A DNA stretch of 29,941 nucleotides from CALAEC01 sp050692915 (GCA_050692915.1 JBOGVU010000023.1:1-29941), one strand, 5' to 3'. Counted from the stretch's first letter, positions 13,960 to 22,290 are shown. Translations and numbers: made by a program. The notes: generated by a model from the letters alone, not told the origin.

Positions 13960-15386
13960 TCGGACGAGAAGTAGATGTTCTTGACCTCGGTGTACAGGTT
14001 CACGGCGTGCATGCCCATCTCGCGGCCCATGCCGCTGCGCTTGTAGCCCCCGAACGGCGCCTCCGGGTGCACGCTGTGCGAGGAGTTCACGGAGATCACC
14101 CCGGTCCGCATCCCCCTGGCCACCCGGATGGCCCGGCCGAGGTCGTTCGTCCACACCGAGCCCGACAGCCCGTACGGCGAGTCGTTGGCGAGCCGGATGG
14201 CCTCGTCCTCCGTGTCGAAGGGGATCAGGCAGGCCACCGGGCCGAAGATCTCCTCCTGGGCCACCCGCCACGAGTTGTCCACGTCGGCCAGGATCGCCGG
14301 CCGGAGGAAGAACCCTCCGTTCGCGTCGTCGGGGACCTGGCCGCCGGTCACCAGCCGGGCCCCCTCGTCGATCCCCAGCTCCAGGTAGTCGAGCGAGGTC
14401 TGCCGCTGCCCCGCCGAGATCAGCGGCCCGATCTCCGTGGACTCGTCGAGCGGCTGTCCCACCCGCAGCTCGGCCGTTCGCTTCGCCATCCGCTCGGCGA
14501 ACTCGTCGTAGATCGGGCGCTGCACCAGGATCCGGGACCGGGCGCAGCAGTCCTGCCCCGTGTTGTCGAACACGGCGAACACCGAGCGGTCCACGCTCCG
14601 GTCGAGGTCGGCGTCGGCGAAGACCACGCTGGCCGACTTCCCCCCGAGCTCGAGCGACACCCGGGTGATGTCGTCCGCGCACCGGGCCATGATCCCCGAG
14701 CCCACCTCGGTGGAGCCGGTGAAGCTCACCTTCGACACCCTCGGGTCGCTGACCAGGGCCGTCCCGATCGAGGAGCCCGGGCCGGGGAGCACGGACACCG
14801 CCTCCGGATGGAGGCCCGCCTCGACCAGGATCTCCGCCAGAGCCAGCGTGGACAGCGGCGTGGCCGAGGCCGGCTTCACCACGATGGTGTTCCCGCACGC
14901 CAGCGCCGGAGCGATCTTCCACGTGGCGATGACCGCGGGGAAATTCCACGGCGTGATCAGCGCGCACACGCCCACGGGCTCGCGGAGGGTCAGGTCCAGG
15001 CCGGGGTCCTGGACCGGGATCGTCTCGCCGAAGATCTTGTTCGCGGCTCCGCCCCAGTACTCGAGGACCGTGGCCACCAGGCCGATCTCGCCGCGAGCCG
15101 CACCGATCGGCTTGCCGCCGTTGCGCGCCTCCAGGGTGGCCAGGTCCTCCAGGCGCTCCCGGACCAGGGCCGAGGCCCGGAGGAGCACCCGGCCGCGCTC
15201 GGTGGCGTTCGTCCGGGGCCACGGACCGTCCTCGAAGGCCTCGAACGCCACCCGGACCGCCTCGCGAGCCTCCTCCGGTCCCGCATCGGCCACCTCTGCC
15301 ATCGGCTCGCCGGTGGACGGCTCGATCACGGCCGTAGCCCCGCCGCCGTCGACCCGCCGGCCCCCGATCACGAGCTGCTCGGTCAC
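13956..15386 (-). CDS. Aldehyde dehydrogenase (betaine-aldehyde/aminoaldehyde dehydrogenase-like)
   Basis: A 476-residue NAD(P)-dependent aldehyde dehydrogenase oxidising an aldehyde to its acid. Catalytic residues all present: Asn148 (TPWNFP), Lys171 (VVKPAS), Glu246 (LELGGKSA) and Cys280 (NTGQDCCARSR). The GQDCCARSR context and overall pattern resemble actinobacterial betaine-aldehyde or gamma-glutamyl-aminobutyraldehyde dehydrogenases, though the substrate cannot be fixed by eye. Start GTG 15386 has GGAGGAGGA just upstream and overlaps the stop of the HAD gene by 4 bases (GTGA). The frame upstream is not family sequence. Coupled to the DAO gene downstream by another 4-base overlap, so the amine oxidase and aldehyde oxidase are made together. 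Confidence 0.95.
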   Translation of the reverse strand: MTEQLVIGGRRVDGGGATAVIEPSTGEPMAEVADAGPEEAREAVRVAFEAFEDGPWPRTNATERGRVLLRASALVRERLEDLATLEARNGGKPIGAARGEIGLVATVLEYWGGAANKIFGETIPVQDPGLDLTLREPVGVCALITPWNFPAVIATWKIAPALACGNTIVVKPASATPLSTLALAEILVEAGLHPEAVSVLPGPGSSIGTALVSDPRVSKVSFTGSTEVGSGIMARCADDITRVSLELGGKSASVVFADADLDRSVDRSVFAVFDNTGQDCCARSRILVQRPIYDEFAERMAKRTAELRVGQPLDESTEIGPLISAGQRQTSLDYLELGIDEGARLVTGGQVPDDANGGFFLRPAILADVDNSWRVAQEEIFGPVACLIPFDTEDEAIRLANDSPYGLSGSVWTNDLGRAIRVARGMRTGVISVNSSHSVHPEAPFGGYKRSGMGREMGMHAVNLYTEVKNIYFSSE

Positions 15387-16129
15387 GACTCCTCCTCCCC
15401 GGGCGGCGGCATCGTACCGCCCCCCAGCGCGGCGTCGGCGAACGCGGCCAGGGTCGGGTAGGTGGCGTCGGGCTCGGCCTTGGCCAGCGGCGTGGCACCG
15501 GAGCCGGGCCGGCCGGTCCGCCGGTCGATCCACGCCGTCGTCAGGCCGAGGCGCTTCGCCGGGACGTGGTCGTGGAACAGGCTCTGGGCCACGTGGAGGA
15601 TCCGATCGGCCGAGACCCCGATCGTCTCCAGGGCGACCTCGAAGTGACGAGGGTTCGGCTTGTAGCTCCGGACCCGCTCGGCGGTGATCACCCAGTCGAA
15701 CCGCACGCCCAGCCGCCGGTTCGACTCCGCGAACAGGTCCTCGTCGCAGTTCGTGACCACCCCCAGCCGGTACCTGGCAGCGAGCCGGCGGAGCGCATCC
15801 GGCGAGTCCTCGAACGCCGGCCAGTCTCCGACGCTGCCGCCGAACGCCCGGGCGGCCTCGTCGGGGAGCTCGACACTGGTGTCGCGGGCCACGCCGCGGG
15901 CGGCCCCCTCAAGGACCTCGCGGTACGGGCGGTACTCGCCGCGCTCGGCCTCGGCCTCGTGGACGGCGAACCGCTCCAGGAGCTCCTCATCGGAGGCCGG
16001 CCATCCCTCCGGCCCGGCCGCCCGGAGCGCGGCCAGGATGCCGGTCTCCCAATCGATCAGCGTTCCGTAGCAGTCGAACGTGAGGACCTCGAAGCGGTCC
16101 ACATCGAGCGGTTTCGTCTCCCCAGCCAA
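15383..16129 (-). CDS. HAD-superfamily hydrolase (haloacid dehalogenase type II-like)
   Basis: A 248-residue HAD hydrolase. Motif I is LTFDCYGTLIDWETG with nucleophile Asp19; motif II is VVTNCDED (Thr126, Asn127); motif III includes Lys157 in RSYKPNPRHF; motif IV lies in VAQSLFHDHVPAKRLG. This pattern marks the L-2-haloacid-dehalogenase-like subfamily, whose members often act on phosphorylated or other small metabolites rather than haloacids, so dehalogenation should not be assumed. Start TTG 16129 lies 7 bases after the upstream aldehyde dehydrogenase stop and gives the usual N-terminus; GTG 16102 is an alternative. Its stop overlaps the next dehydrogenase start (GTGA). Its presence inside the operon suggests it acts on a pathway intermediate or damaged by-product. 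Confidence 0.88.
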   Translation of the reverse strand: MAGETKPLDVDRFEVLTFDCYGTLIDWETGILAALRAAGPEGWPASDEELLERFAVHEAEAERGEYRPYREVLEGAARGVARDTSVELPDEAARAFGGSVGDWPAFEDSPDALRRLAARYRLGVVTNCDEDLFAESNRRLGVRFDWVITAERVRSYKPNPRHFEVALETIGVSADRILHVAQSLFHDHVPAKRLGLTTAWIDRRTGRPGSGATPLAKAEPDATYPTLAAFADAALGGGTMPPPGEEES

Positions 16130-16136
16130 GGCCCCG

Positions 16137-17579
16137 TCAGCCCAGGTTGAGGACGACCGTCTTCAGCTCGGTCAGCCGCTCCATCGAGAACCGCCCGCCG
16201 ACCCGGCCGACGCCGCTCCGCGAGCCCGACCGTCCACCGAACGGCAGGTGGGACTCCCAGTAGTTCGTGCCCTCGTTGACGTTCACCCAGCCCGCCCGGG
16301 CGGCCTCGGCGAACCGGAGGCCGCGGCGGAGGTCGCGGGTGAACACCGCCGTCAGCAGGCCGTACGGCGACGCGTTCGCGATCGCCAGCGCCTCCTCGTC
16401 CCCCTCGATCGCGGTGATCGGGGCAACCGGGCCGAAGGTCTCCTCGCGCGCGACCTCCATCTCCTCGGTCACCCCGTCGAGCACGGTGGCCTCGTGGAAC
16501 AGGCTGCCCTCGGGTACCCGCCGCCCCCCGAGCACCAGGGACGCCCCACGGTCCAGCGCGTCGGCCACGTGGCGCTCGGTCTTCTCCACCGTGGCCTCGT
16601 TGTTCAGGGGCCCGAGCGTGGTCTCGTCGTCGAACGGGTCGCCGAGCCGGATCCGCTTCTCGATGGCCGCGGTGAGGCGCCCCAGGAAGTCGTCGTGCAC
16701 CTCCCGATGCACCAGGAGGCGCTCCCCGGCCGTGCAGCTCTGCCCGGCGTTGAGGAAGCACGCCTCCAGGGTCGCGGCGACCGCGGTGTCGAGGTCGGCG
16801 TCGTCGAGGATCACCAGGGGGCCGTTCCCGCCCATCTCCAGGAGGAGCTCCTTCCCCGCGGCTCGCTCCGCGACACGGTGCCCGGTGGCGATGGAGCCGA
16901 TGAACCCGACGGCATGGGTGCCGGGGTTCGCGGCCACCTGGTCGCCGACCACCGGCCCGGGCCCGGTGACCACGTTGAACACCCCCGCCGGCAGGTCCGC
17001 CTCCGCGATGCACTCGGCCAGCTTCACCGCGCACACCGAGGTCGTGGGCGCCGGGACCCACACCACGGCGTTGCCCGCCGCCAGCGCCGGGGCCACGATC
17101 TCGGCCGGCATCGTGTACGGCCAGTTCCACGGCGTGATGACCCCCACCACCCCCCGCGGGACCCGGTAGATCAGGATCCGTTTGTCGCCGTCGACCGAGG
17201 GCGGCATCAGGCCCTCCAGGCGGGTGGCGTCGGCGGCGGCCATGTCGAAGTACGCGGCCAGCTCCCCCACCTCGTCGCGGGCTTCGGCCCGGAGCGGCTT
17301 GCCCTGGTCGAGGGTCAGCGCGCGGGCCAGTTCGTCGGCCCGCTCCCGTACCACCCGGGCCACACGGTCCATGGCGGCGGCGCGCTCGAACGCCGACAGA
17401 GCCGCCCACTCCCCCCAAGCCGCCCCGGCGGCGGTGATGGCTCGCCGGGCGTCCTCGCGCGTCCCTTCGGGGATCGTCCCGATGACTGCCCCGGTGGCGG
17501 GGCTGGTGGCCTCGAAGACGGCACCGCTCTCCGACGCCGTCCATGCGCCGTCGACGTACATCCGGTAGGCGTCGGTCAC
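16137..17579 (-). CDS. Aldehyde dehydrogenase lacking the usual cofactor-binding lysine
   Basis: A 480-residue aldehyde dehydrogenase, distinct from the other one in this operon. Asn152 (ITPWNWP), Glu248 (LLLEMGGNG) and catalytic Cys282 (NAGQSCTAGER) are in place. However the highly conserved Lys of the VVxKP motif is Val175 here (AVVWVPAPTTS). That Lys normally contacts the NAD(P) adenosine ribose, so cofactor handling may differ. The closest general types are succinate-semialdehyde and lactaldehyde dehydrogenases; the substrate is unknown. Start GTG 17579 overlaps the alcohol dehydrogenase stop by 4 bases (GTGA). That pairing suggests an alcohol-to-aldehyde-to-acid sequence carried out by the two products. 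Confidence 0.93.
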   Translation of the reverse strand: MTDAYRMYVDGAWTASESGAVFEATSPATGAVIGTIPEGTREDARRAITAAGAAWGEWAALSAFERAAAMDRVARVVRERADELARALTLDQGKPLRAEARDEVGELAAYFDMAAADATRLEGLMPPSVDGDKRILIYRVPRGVVGVITPWNWPYTMPAEIVAPALAAGNAVVWVPAPTTSVCAVKLAECIAEADLPAGVFNVVTGPGPVVGDQVAANPGTHAVGFIGSIATGHRVAERAAGKELLLEMGGNGPLVILDDADLDTAVAATLEACFLNAGQSCTAGERLLVHREVHDDFLGRLTAAIEKRIRLGDPFDDETTLGPLNNEATVEKTERHVADALDRGASLVLGGRRVPEGSLFHEATVLDGVTEEMEVAREETFGPVAPITAIEGDEEALAIANASPYGLLTAVFTRDLRRGLRFAEAARAGWVNVNEGTNYWESHLPFGGRSGSRSGVGRVGGRFSMERLTELKTVVLNLG

Positions 17580-18736
17580 CGGCTCACCCCCAGCTCGAAA
17601 GTGTGTCGGTAGATCCCCTCGTACGATCCCAGGTCCAGGGTGCGAGGGTTCCCCACGGTCTGAGGGTCCTCGAAGGCGATCTTCGCCAGGAGCGGGATCT
17701 CATCCTCCGAGAACCCCAGGTCCTGGAGCGAGGCGATCCCGAGGTCGTCGGTGAGGCGGTACACCTCGTCCACGGCCCGCTCCGCCCCGGCGTCGACGCC
17801 CATGGCCCGGGCGATCGAGGCGAACCGGTCCGGCGCGGCCACGTGGTTGAACTCCACCACCGGACCCAAGAGGCGGCCTGTCAGGGTCCCGTGCGGAACG
17901 TCGTGGACCCCGCCGGCCGACTGGCTCATGGCGTGAGCGGCCCCGGCCGAGTCGGTGCCGTACGACATCCCGGCCAGCATGGCACCCAGGCTCATGTGGT
18001 ACCTGGCCTCGAGGTTCCCCGGCTCCTGATAGGCCACCCGGAGGTACCGGGCCACGTAGTCGATGGCCTGGAGGGCCACGGCGTCGGTGACCGGCTGGTG
18101 GTACTCCATCGTGTAGCACTCGATCGCGTGGGCCAGGGCGTCCATCCCCGTGCCGGCGGTGACCTCCGGCGGAAGGTTCACGGTGAGGGCCGGGTCGATC
18201 AGGGCCGCCCACGGCGCGATCGCGGCCACCCCTCCCACGTTGAACTTGATCTGCCGGTCGGGATCGGTGATCACGGCCCACAGCGTCACCTCGCTCCCGG
18301 TCCCCGCGGTGGTGGGGACGGCGATGAGCGGGGGGATGCGGCGCTCGATCGGCTTCCGGCCGAACTCGTAGTCGAGGATCGAGCCCCCGTGCTCGGCCAC
18401 CACCCCGATCCCCTTGGCGGTGTCGATCGAGCTCCCCCCGCCCAGGCCGATCAGGCCGTCGGCCCGCTCCGACCGGTAGATCCCCGCTCCCCGATCGACG
18501 AGCGCGATGGGCGGGTTGGCCCGGACCTCGTCGAACACAACGGGGTCGAGGCCGGCGGCCCGCAGCGCTCCCACCGCGTCGTCGAGGATGCCGGCGGCGG
18601 CGATGCCCCCGTCGGTCACCACCAGCGGCCGGGTGATCCCGAGCCGCTGGGCCTCCTGGCCCAGCGACCCGATCGCCCCGACCCCGTGCACGACCCGGGT
18701 GGGCGACTCGTACGACCTGATCACGTCGAGCGGCAT
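17576..18736 (-). CDS. Iron-containing alcohol dehydrogenase (type III)
   Basis: A 386-residue metal-dependent dehydrogenase interconverting an alcohol and an aldehyde or ketone with NAD(P). The dinucleotide motif is GLGGGSSIDTAKG (about residues 97-109). PTTAGTGSEVT follows. The metal ligands Asp199, His203, His268 and His282 have exactly the 4-65-14 spacing known from FucO-type enzymes. Length is typical. Substrate candidates range from 4-hydroxybutyrate and propanediol to amino-alcohols; sequence alone does not decide. Start ATG 18736 follows GGGGGTGAG closely. A 63-base gap separates it from the permease upstream, with nothing recognisable inside, and it overlaps the downstream aldehyde dehydrogenase by 4 bases. 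Confidence 0.94.
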   Translation of the reverse strand: MPLDVIRSYESPTRVVHGVGAIGSLGQEAQRLGITRPLVVTDGGIAAAGILDDAVGALRAAGLDPVVFDEVRANPPIALVDRGAGIYRSERADGLIGLGGGSSIDTAKGIGVVAEHGGSILDYEFGRKPIERRIPPLIAVPTTAGTGSEVTLWAVITDPDRQIKFNVGGVAAIAPWAALIDPALTVNLPPEVTAGTGMDALAHAIECYTMEYHQPVTDAVALQAIDYVARYLRVAYQEPGNLEARYHMSLGAMLAGMSYGTDSAGAAHAMSQSAGGVHDVPHGTLTGRLLGPVVEFNHVAAPDRFASIARAMGVDAGAERAVDEVYRLTDDLGIASLQDLGFSEDEIPLLAKIAFEDPQTVGNPRTLDLGSYEGIYRHTFELGVSR

Positions 18737-18799
18737 CTCACCCCCTGACCGGACGACGAGGGGGGCCGGGTCGCGGGCCCACGATCCCCCTCGCTCCGT

Positions 18800-20452
18800 C
18801 TACTCGACCGGGATCTCCTGATGGATCCGCGACAGGTTGATGCCCTGCGACCGCCGGTAGAAGTACGAGACACCGTAGATCAGGAGGGCCAACCCGTACA
18901 GGATCAGCATGAAGACCGCCGAGTCGGTGTTGTTGATCCCGTACACGTCGTTGTTCCACCACTGGTAGAGGAGCCACCCGAGGAACACGGCCGTGACCGC
19001 GCCCGTGATCGAGATCACCGGGATCCCGCCGAGCCGCATTCGCCCGATGGAGGAGTTCTGGAACATGCTCGGCTTGGTCCAGGGAAGGATCGTGGCCGCG
19101 ATCGACGAGCCCAGGAACGTCACCGCGATGACCAGCGTGGCGTCGAGGGTCAGGGTGCGGAAGTCCGCGTTGTACGCGTACACGGCACTCACGACGATCG
19201 ATGGGATCAGCATCAGCGCGATGGCCCCGTACGGGACGTGCCGCTTCTCCGACACCGTTCCCGCCCACTCCGGCAGCACCCGATCGAACGCCGCCGCGAA
19301 GATCACCCTGGTGGAGGACAGGAACAGGGTCCCGGACCACCCGATGAACCACAGGCTCATCACCAGGATCAGGACCACCTGGATCAGGGTGTTGTGCACG
19401 TAGAAGCCGGCCAGCAGAGCCGGGTACGGCCAGATCGGCATGGCCGGGGTCGGGGCACCCTCCACCCCGTAGAAGGAGTTCGCCCAGTTGTAGTTGGCGG
19501 CCATGTAGAACTCCGAGCCGAACGTCTTCCCGGCCAGCAGGAGGAACACGATGGCCATCAGCACGGTTCCCCACAGACCCCACATCATCCCGTTCCTGAC
19601 CCGGCGGAAGTCGCTGGCCCCCCGGACCTCGCCGTACAGCGTGGCGCCCCAGTTCGGCCACAGCAGGAAGAACACGAGGTAGGGGATCAGCAGGAGCGTG
19701 GGCCCCAGGATCGGCGTCAGCGCGAACCCGGAGGGCTCGTAGGCGAACGCCTGCGCGTCCCGGATCGTCTGGGTGTAGGCATCGCCCCCGGCCCCGAACA
19801 TGCTGGCGGCCTCCTGGTTGAAGGCGCTCTGGAACCCCCCCTGCGAGCCGAACACCAGGATCAGCAACATGACGCCCACGCCGATCATCCCCAGCCAGAA
19901 GCAGAACTTCTGGATCTTCGCGTACACCTCCATGCCCAGCGAGACGAAGAGTCCGGCCAGGGCGATCGTGACGAGGCACACCACGAAGATGCCCGTGTTC
20001 GATCCCCACCACGTCGCATCGATGAACCCGATCCTCAGGTCGAGGACGGCGAACAGGGGCTGGAAGAGCTGAACGGTGAGGATGTTCCCGTAGATCGGGG
20101 CCCACTGCCACAAGATGAACCACCAGCCCGTGACGGCCAGGACGAACGCGATCCCCCCGCCGACGATCCGGCTCTGCCATACGTAGTCGCCGCCGGCGCG
20201 AGGCATTATCGCGATCAGCCCCGCGTACGTCACCACCAGGAAGGACACGAAGATCCCCGTGATGATGATGGCGGGATACAGCTGGCCGTCCGGGATGTAC
20301 GGGGCGAACGACAGCGCCCCGAAGAACCCCAGCGTGATGAGGTTGACCGACAGGAACGAGTACACGAACGCGTCGAACCGAGACCACCCCTTCACCAGGC
20401 CGGTGGCCTTCCGCAGGAAGACCGGCGGTGCAGCCTCAGTACCTGCTGCCAT
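18800..20452 (-). CDS. APC-superfamily permease
   Basis: A 550-residue inner-membrane transporter of the amino acid-polyamine-organocation superfamily, with about 12-14 hydrophobic segments. Typical first helices are DAFVYSFLSVNLITLGFF and a GGDYVWQSRIVGG segment matching the conserved region after helix 2. Import of an amino acid, amine or related cation is the family role, and the specificity is not readable. Start ATG 20452 has a strong Shine-Dalgarno (AGGAGGGA). It lies 12 bases after the metallophosphoesterase stop and is therefore in the same operon. As the only transporter in either arm, it probably supplies the pathway substrate (inference). Confidence 0.9.
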   Translation of the reverse strand: MAAGTEAAPPVFLRKATGLVKGWSRFDAFVYSFLSVNLITLGFFGALSFAPYIPDGQLYPAIIITGIFVSFLVVTYAGLIAIMPRAGGDYVWQSRIVGGGIAFVLAVTGWWFILWQWAPIYGNILTVQLFQPLFAVLDLRIGFIDATWWGSNTGIFVVCLVTIALAGLFVSLGMEVYAKIQKFCFWLGMIGVGVMLLILVFGSQGGFQSAFNQEAASMFGAGGDAYTQTIRDAQAFAYEPSGFALTPILGPTLLLIPYLVFFLLWPNWGATLYGEVRGASDFRRVRNGMMWGLWGTVLMAIVFLLLAGKTFGSEFYMAANYNWANSFYGVEGAPTPAMPIWPYPALLAGFYVHNTLIQVVLILVMSLWFIGWSGTLFLSSTRVIFAAAFDRVLPEWAGTVSEKRHVPYGAIALMLIPSIVVSAVYAYNADFRTLTLDATLVIAVTFLGSSIAATILPWTKPSMFQNSSIGRMRLGGIPVISITGAVTAVFLGWLLYQWWNNDVYGINNTDSAVFMLILYGLALLIYGVSYFYRRSQGINLSRIHQEIPVE

Positions 20453-20464
20453 GGCTCCCTCCTC

Positions 20465-21406
20465 TCACCCCGTGACCAACTGGTAGTTCTTGATCCTGCC
20501 TCGCTTCTCGTCCAGCTCGATGATCGATGCCTGTAGCACCCCCTCCTCGTAGGCGCTTCCCGGGTTCACGGCCAGCGTCTTCCCCATGCGCTGGGTCCCC
20601 TTGCCCTCGTGGATGTGCCCGTGGAGGGACAGGAGCGGCTGGTGCTCGGTGATAGCCTCCCGGACCGCCCGCGACCCCACCGGCCGCATGGCCCGGCCCC
20701 CCAGGATCGGCTGGAGGTCCTCGTCGAGCGCGGGCGCGTCGTCGAGGTTCGACCCGTACGGCGGCGCGTGGAAGTTGAAGATAGTTCGCCGGAGGTCGGA
20801 GGACTTCTCCACCATCCGCTCGATCCGGGCTCGGAGCTTGTCCTCCGGCGCCTCCCGGTACGTGTTCCAGGGGGTCGGGTTGGTCCATCCCATCGACACC
20901 ATGGAGAACCCGTCGATGTCCAGGACCTTCGCCTCGCCCATCTCCACCACGTCCGACCGGGCGATGACCTTGTCCACGTCGAACATGTCGTCGTTCCCCG
21001 GGCAGACGATGCACCGGATCCCGGTACCGGCCAGCTTCTCCGCGGCGATGTCCATCCATCGCTCCACCGTGGACAGCATGGCCTCCTTGAAGCGCCGGTC
21101 GACGAGCTCGGGGTCGGCCATGAGCTCGGTCATCTCCTCGCGGGAGACCCGAACGGGGTAGTAGCCGCGGTTCACGATCTTCCGCTCGATCTCCCGGACC
21201 TGCTCCTCGGAGTGGAGGGTGTACGGGAGATCCTGGAAAGTGACGTCCCAGGTCGAGCCGTCACCGACGATGGGGAGCATGGCCTTGCCGGTCATGTCGC
21301 CGCCGCAGATGACCACGTCAGCGCCGTAGAACGGCCCGGCGTTCACCATCTTCCGCCAGCAGACCTCCGATCCGTGCAGGTCGGTGGCGTAGAAGACCTT
21401 CAGCAT
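20465..21406 (-). CDS. Metallophosphoesterase (calcineurin-like)
   Basis: A 313-residue calcineurin-fold phosphoesterase using a two-metal centre. The motifs appear in order: Asp9 and His11 in ATDLHGS, Asp37 in ICGGDMTGK, GNDD (in place of the commoner GNHD/E), the FNFHAPPYG block, and LHGHIHEG. An insert between the second and third motifs (about residues 45-110) may be a substrate cap. The NAGPFY and GGDMTGKA pattern marks an uncharacterised subfamily. Target could be a phosphodiester, phosphomonoester or nucleotide. Start ATG 21406 has GAGAGG 7 bases upstream; the frame extends to 21625 without support. A weak GATACG at 21425-21430 might be its promoter. First gene of the permease-dehydrogenase operon, unless the nucleotidyltransferase gene upstream is cotranscribed. 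Confidence 0.9.
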   Translation of the reverse strand: MLKVFYATDLHGSEVCWRKMVNAGPFYGADVVICGGDMTGKAMLPIVGDGSTWDVTFQDLPYTLHSEEQVREIERKIVNRGYYPVRVSREEMTELMADPELVDRRFKEAMLSTVERWMDIAAEKLAGTGIRCIVCPGNDDMFDVDKVIARSDVVEMGEAKVLDIDGFSMVSMGWTNPTPWNTYREAPEDKLRARIERMVEKSSDLRRTIFNFHAPPYGSNLDDAPALDEDLQPILGGRAMRPVGSRAVREAITEHQPLLSLHGHIHEGKGTQRMGKTLAVNPGSAYEEGVLQASIIELDEKRGRIKNYQLVTG

Positions 21407-21467
21407 GCGGCGGCCTCTCCGGGCCGTATCCTGCGCGCTTCCCCAGCGGTTCGCAACGCCCGTCGCC

Positions 21468-22232
21468 CTAGTGGTGGGCGACCTCCTCGGGAAGCTCGTA
21501 CCACCGCATCCGCTCTCCGATCTTGGCCCGGAGACGCCACCGGAGCGTCTTGGGGGTCTCCTCGGCCCGCTGGCGAAGGAGCCGGGCCTGCTCCACGGGG
21601 TCGAAGGGGGCGTCTGGCGGAACAAGCCGCCCCAGGTCCTCTGGACTCAGCGCCGCGAGCCGATCCAGGTTGCCGGTGACCGTCCGCCACCACCCCCAGT
21701 CCTCGCACACGATGGCGCACAGCCTCGCCGGGCCGATCGTCCCCGGCTCGTCCGCCCGGCCCACCGGGAACGCCGCCAGGAGGTAGATGGCGTCCTGGAG
21801 GTCCTTCTCGTTGATCTCCACGATCTGGAGCTTCGACAAGAGGAGGTCGGTGACGTCCAGGGTGACCGGCAGTCGCTCGATCCGGTCCCGGAAGTCGAGG
21901 ACGTGGCACATGTCCAGGCGGTCGATGATGACGTCCATGGCCCAGCCCCCGTCGGGTGACCGGAAGTACATCTGCCGGTGCCCGTGGAGCGCGTTGAACT
22001 GCTTGTCGGGAACGAAGCCCTGAGAGGCCAGCACGGAGGTCAGGTCGGCCTTGGCCCGCGACACCGAGGCGAGGTCCAGGTCCTGGTCGCGCTTCACCCG
22101 AGGGGGGAAGGACGGACACAGGTACCGGACGGCCAGTCCCCCGAGGAGCCGAACGGGCACGCCCTCCTCCGACGCCGCGGTGATGACGTCGATCGCCCGG
22201 CCGAGCGGGTCCCCTGCCACCGAGGGCACCAT
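21468..22232 (-). CDS. Nucleotidyltransferase-fold protein
   Basis: A 254-residue protein with features of the polymerase-beta-like nucleotidyltransferase superfamily. RLLGGLAVRYLCP (about residues 28-40) resembles the GG motif, and RDQDLDLAS (about 48-56) supplies the DxD metal-binding pair (Asp51, Asp53). The later GWAMDVIIDRLDM may carry the third acidic residue. The helical C-terminus (after DVTDLLLSKLQIVEINEKD) looks like that of minor-nucleotidyltransferase or AbiEii-type proteins. The acceptor (small molecule, RNA or protein) is unknown, and no cognate antitoxin is adjacent. Start ATG 22232 lies about 12 bases from GGGGAGGAG. It is divergent from the iclR-type gene with shared promoter DNA, and upstream of the metallophosphoesterase gene by 61 bases. 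Confidence 0.75.
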   Translation of the reverse strand: MVPSVAGDPLGRAIDVITAASEEGVPVRLLGGLAVRYLCPSFPPRVKRDQDLDLASVSRAKADLTSVLASQGFVPDKQFNALHGHRQMYFRSPDGGWAMDVIIDRLDMCHVLDFRDRIERLPVTLDVTDLLLSKLQIVEINEKDLQDAIYLLAAFPVGRADEPGTIGPARLCAIVCEDWGWWRTVTGNLDRLAALSPEDLGRLVPPDAPFDPVEQARLLRQRAEETPKTLRWRLRAKIGERMRWYELPEEVAHH

Positions 22233-22276
22233 ACGCCATCCGGCTCCTCCCCAGCCCTGTTGCAGATGGCGGAACA

Positions 22277-22290
22277 GGTAGCATAATACC
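22277..22290. promoter_or_regulatory. Imperfect palindrome, candidate IclR operator
   Basis: GGTA-GCATAA-TACC forms an inverted repeat (arms 22277-22280 and 22287-22290) covering the -10 region immediately before the GTG of the iclR-type gene. IclR-family proteins usually bind palindromes of about this size and commonly repress their own promoter. Binding here would block transcription in both directions. Confidence 0.4.
22282..22288. promoter_or_regulatory. Putative shared -10 region of the iclR-type and nucleotidyltransferase genes
   Basis: On the plus strand CATAAT (22282-22287) is followed by 7 bases and the GTG at 22295, a leaderless layout. On the minus strand the same stretch reads TATTAT (22288-22283), with TATGCT one step further, giving a leader of about 40 bases with GGGGAGGAG before the nucleotidyltransferase ATG. 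One AT-rich symmetric element may serve both directions. Confidence 0.5.

Noticed and set aside
12793..15498. A 901-codon open frame that could be read as a fusion upstream of the DAO oxidase
   Set aside because: Only the part from 13959 onward is family sequence. The upstream part is the aldehyde dehydrogenase gene read in another frame, and the ATGA overlap marks two separate genes.
15383..16129. Naming the HAD protein a true L-2-haloacid dehalogenase
   Set aside because: Subfamily motifs fit, but the operon gives no halogen context and relatives act on many substrates.
21468..22232. AbiE-type toxin-antitoxin system
   Set aside because: The fold is similar, but no AbiEi-like antitoxin gene is adjacent. 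The divergent neighbour is a plain IclR regulator.
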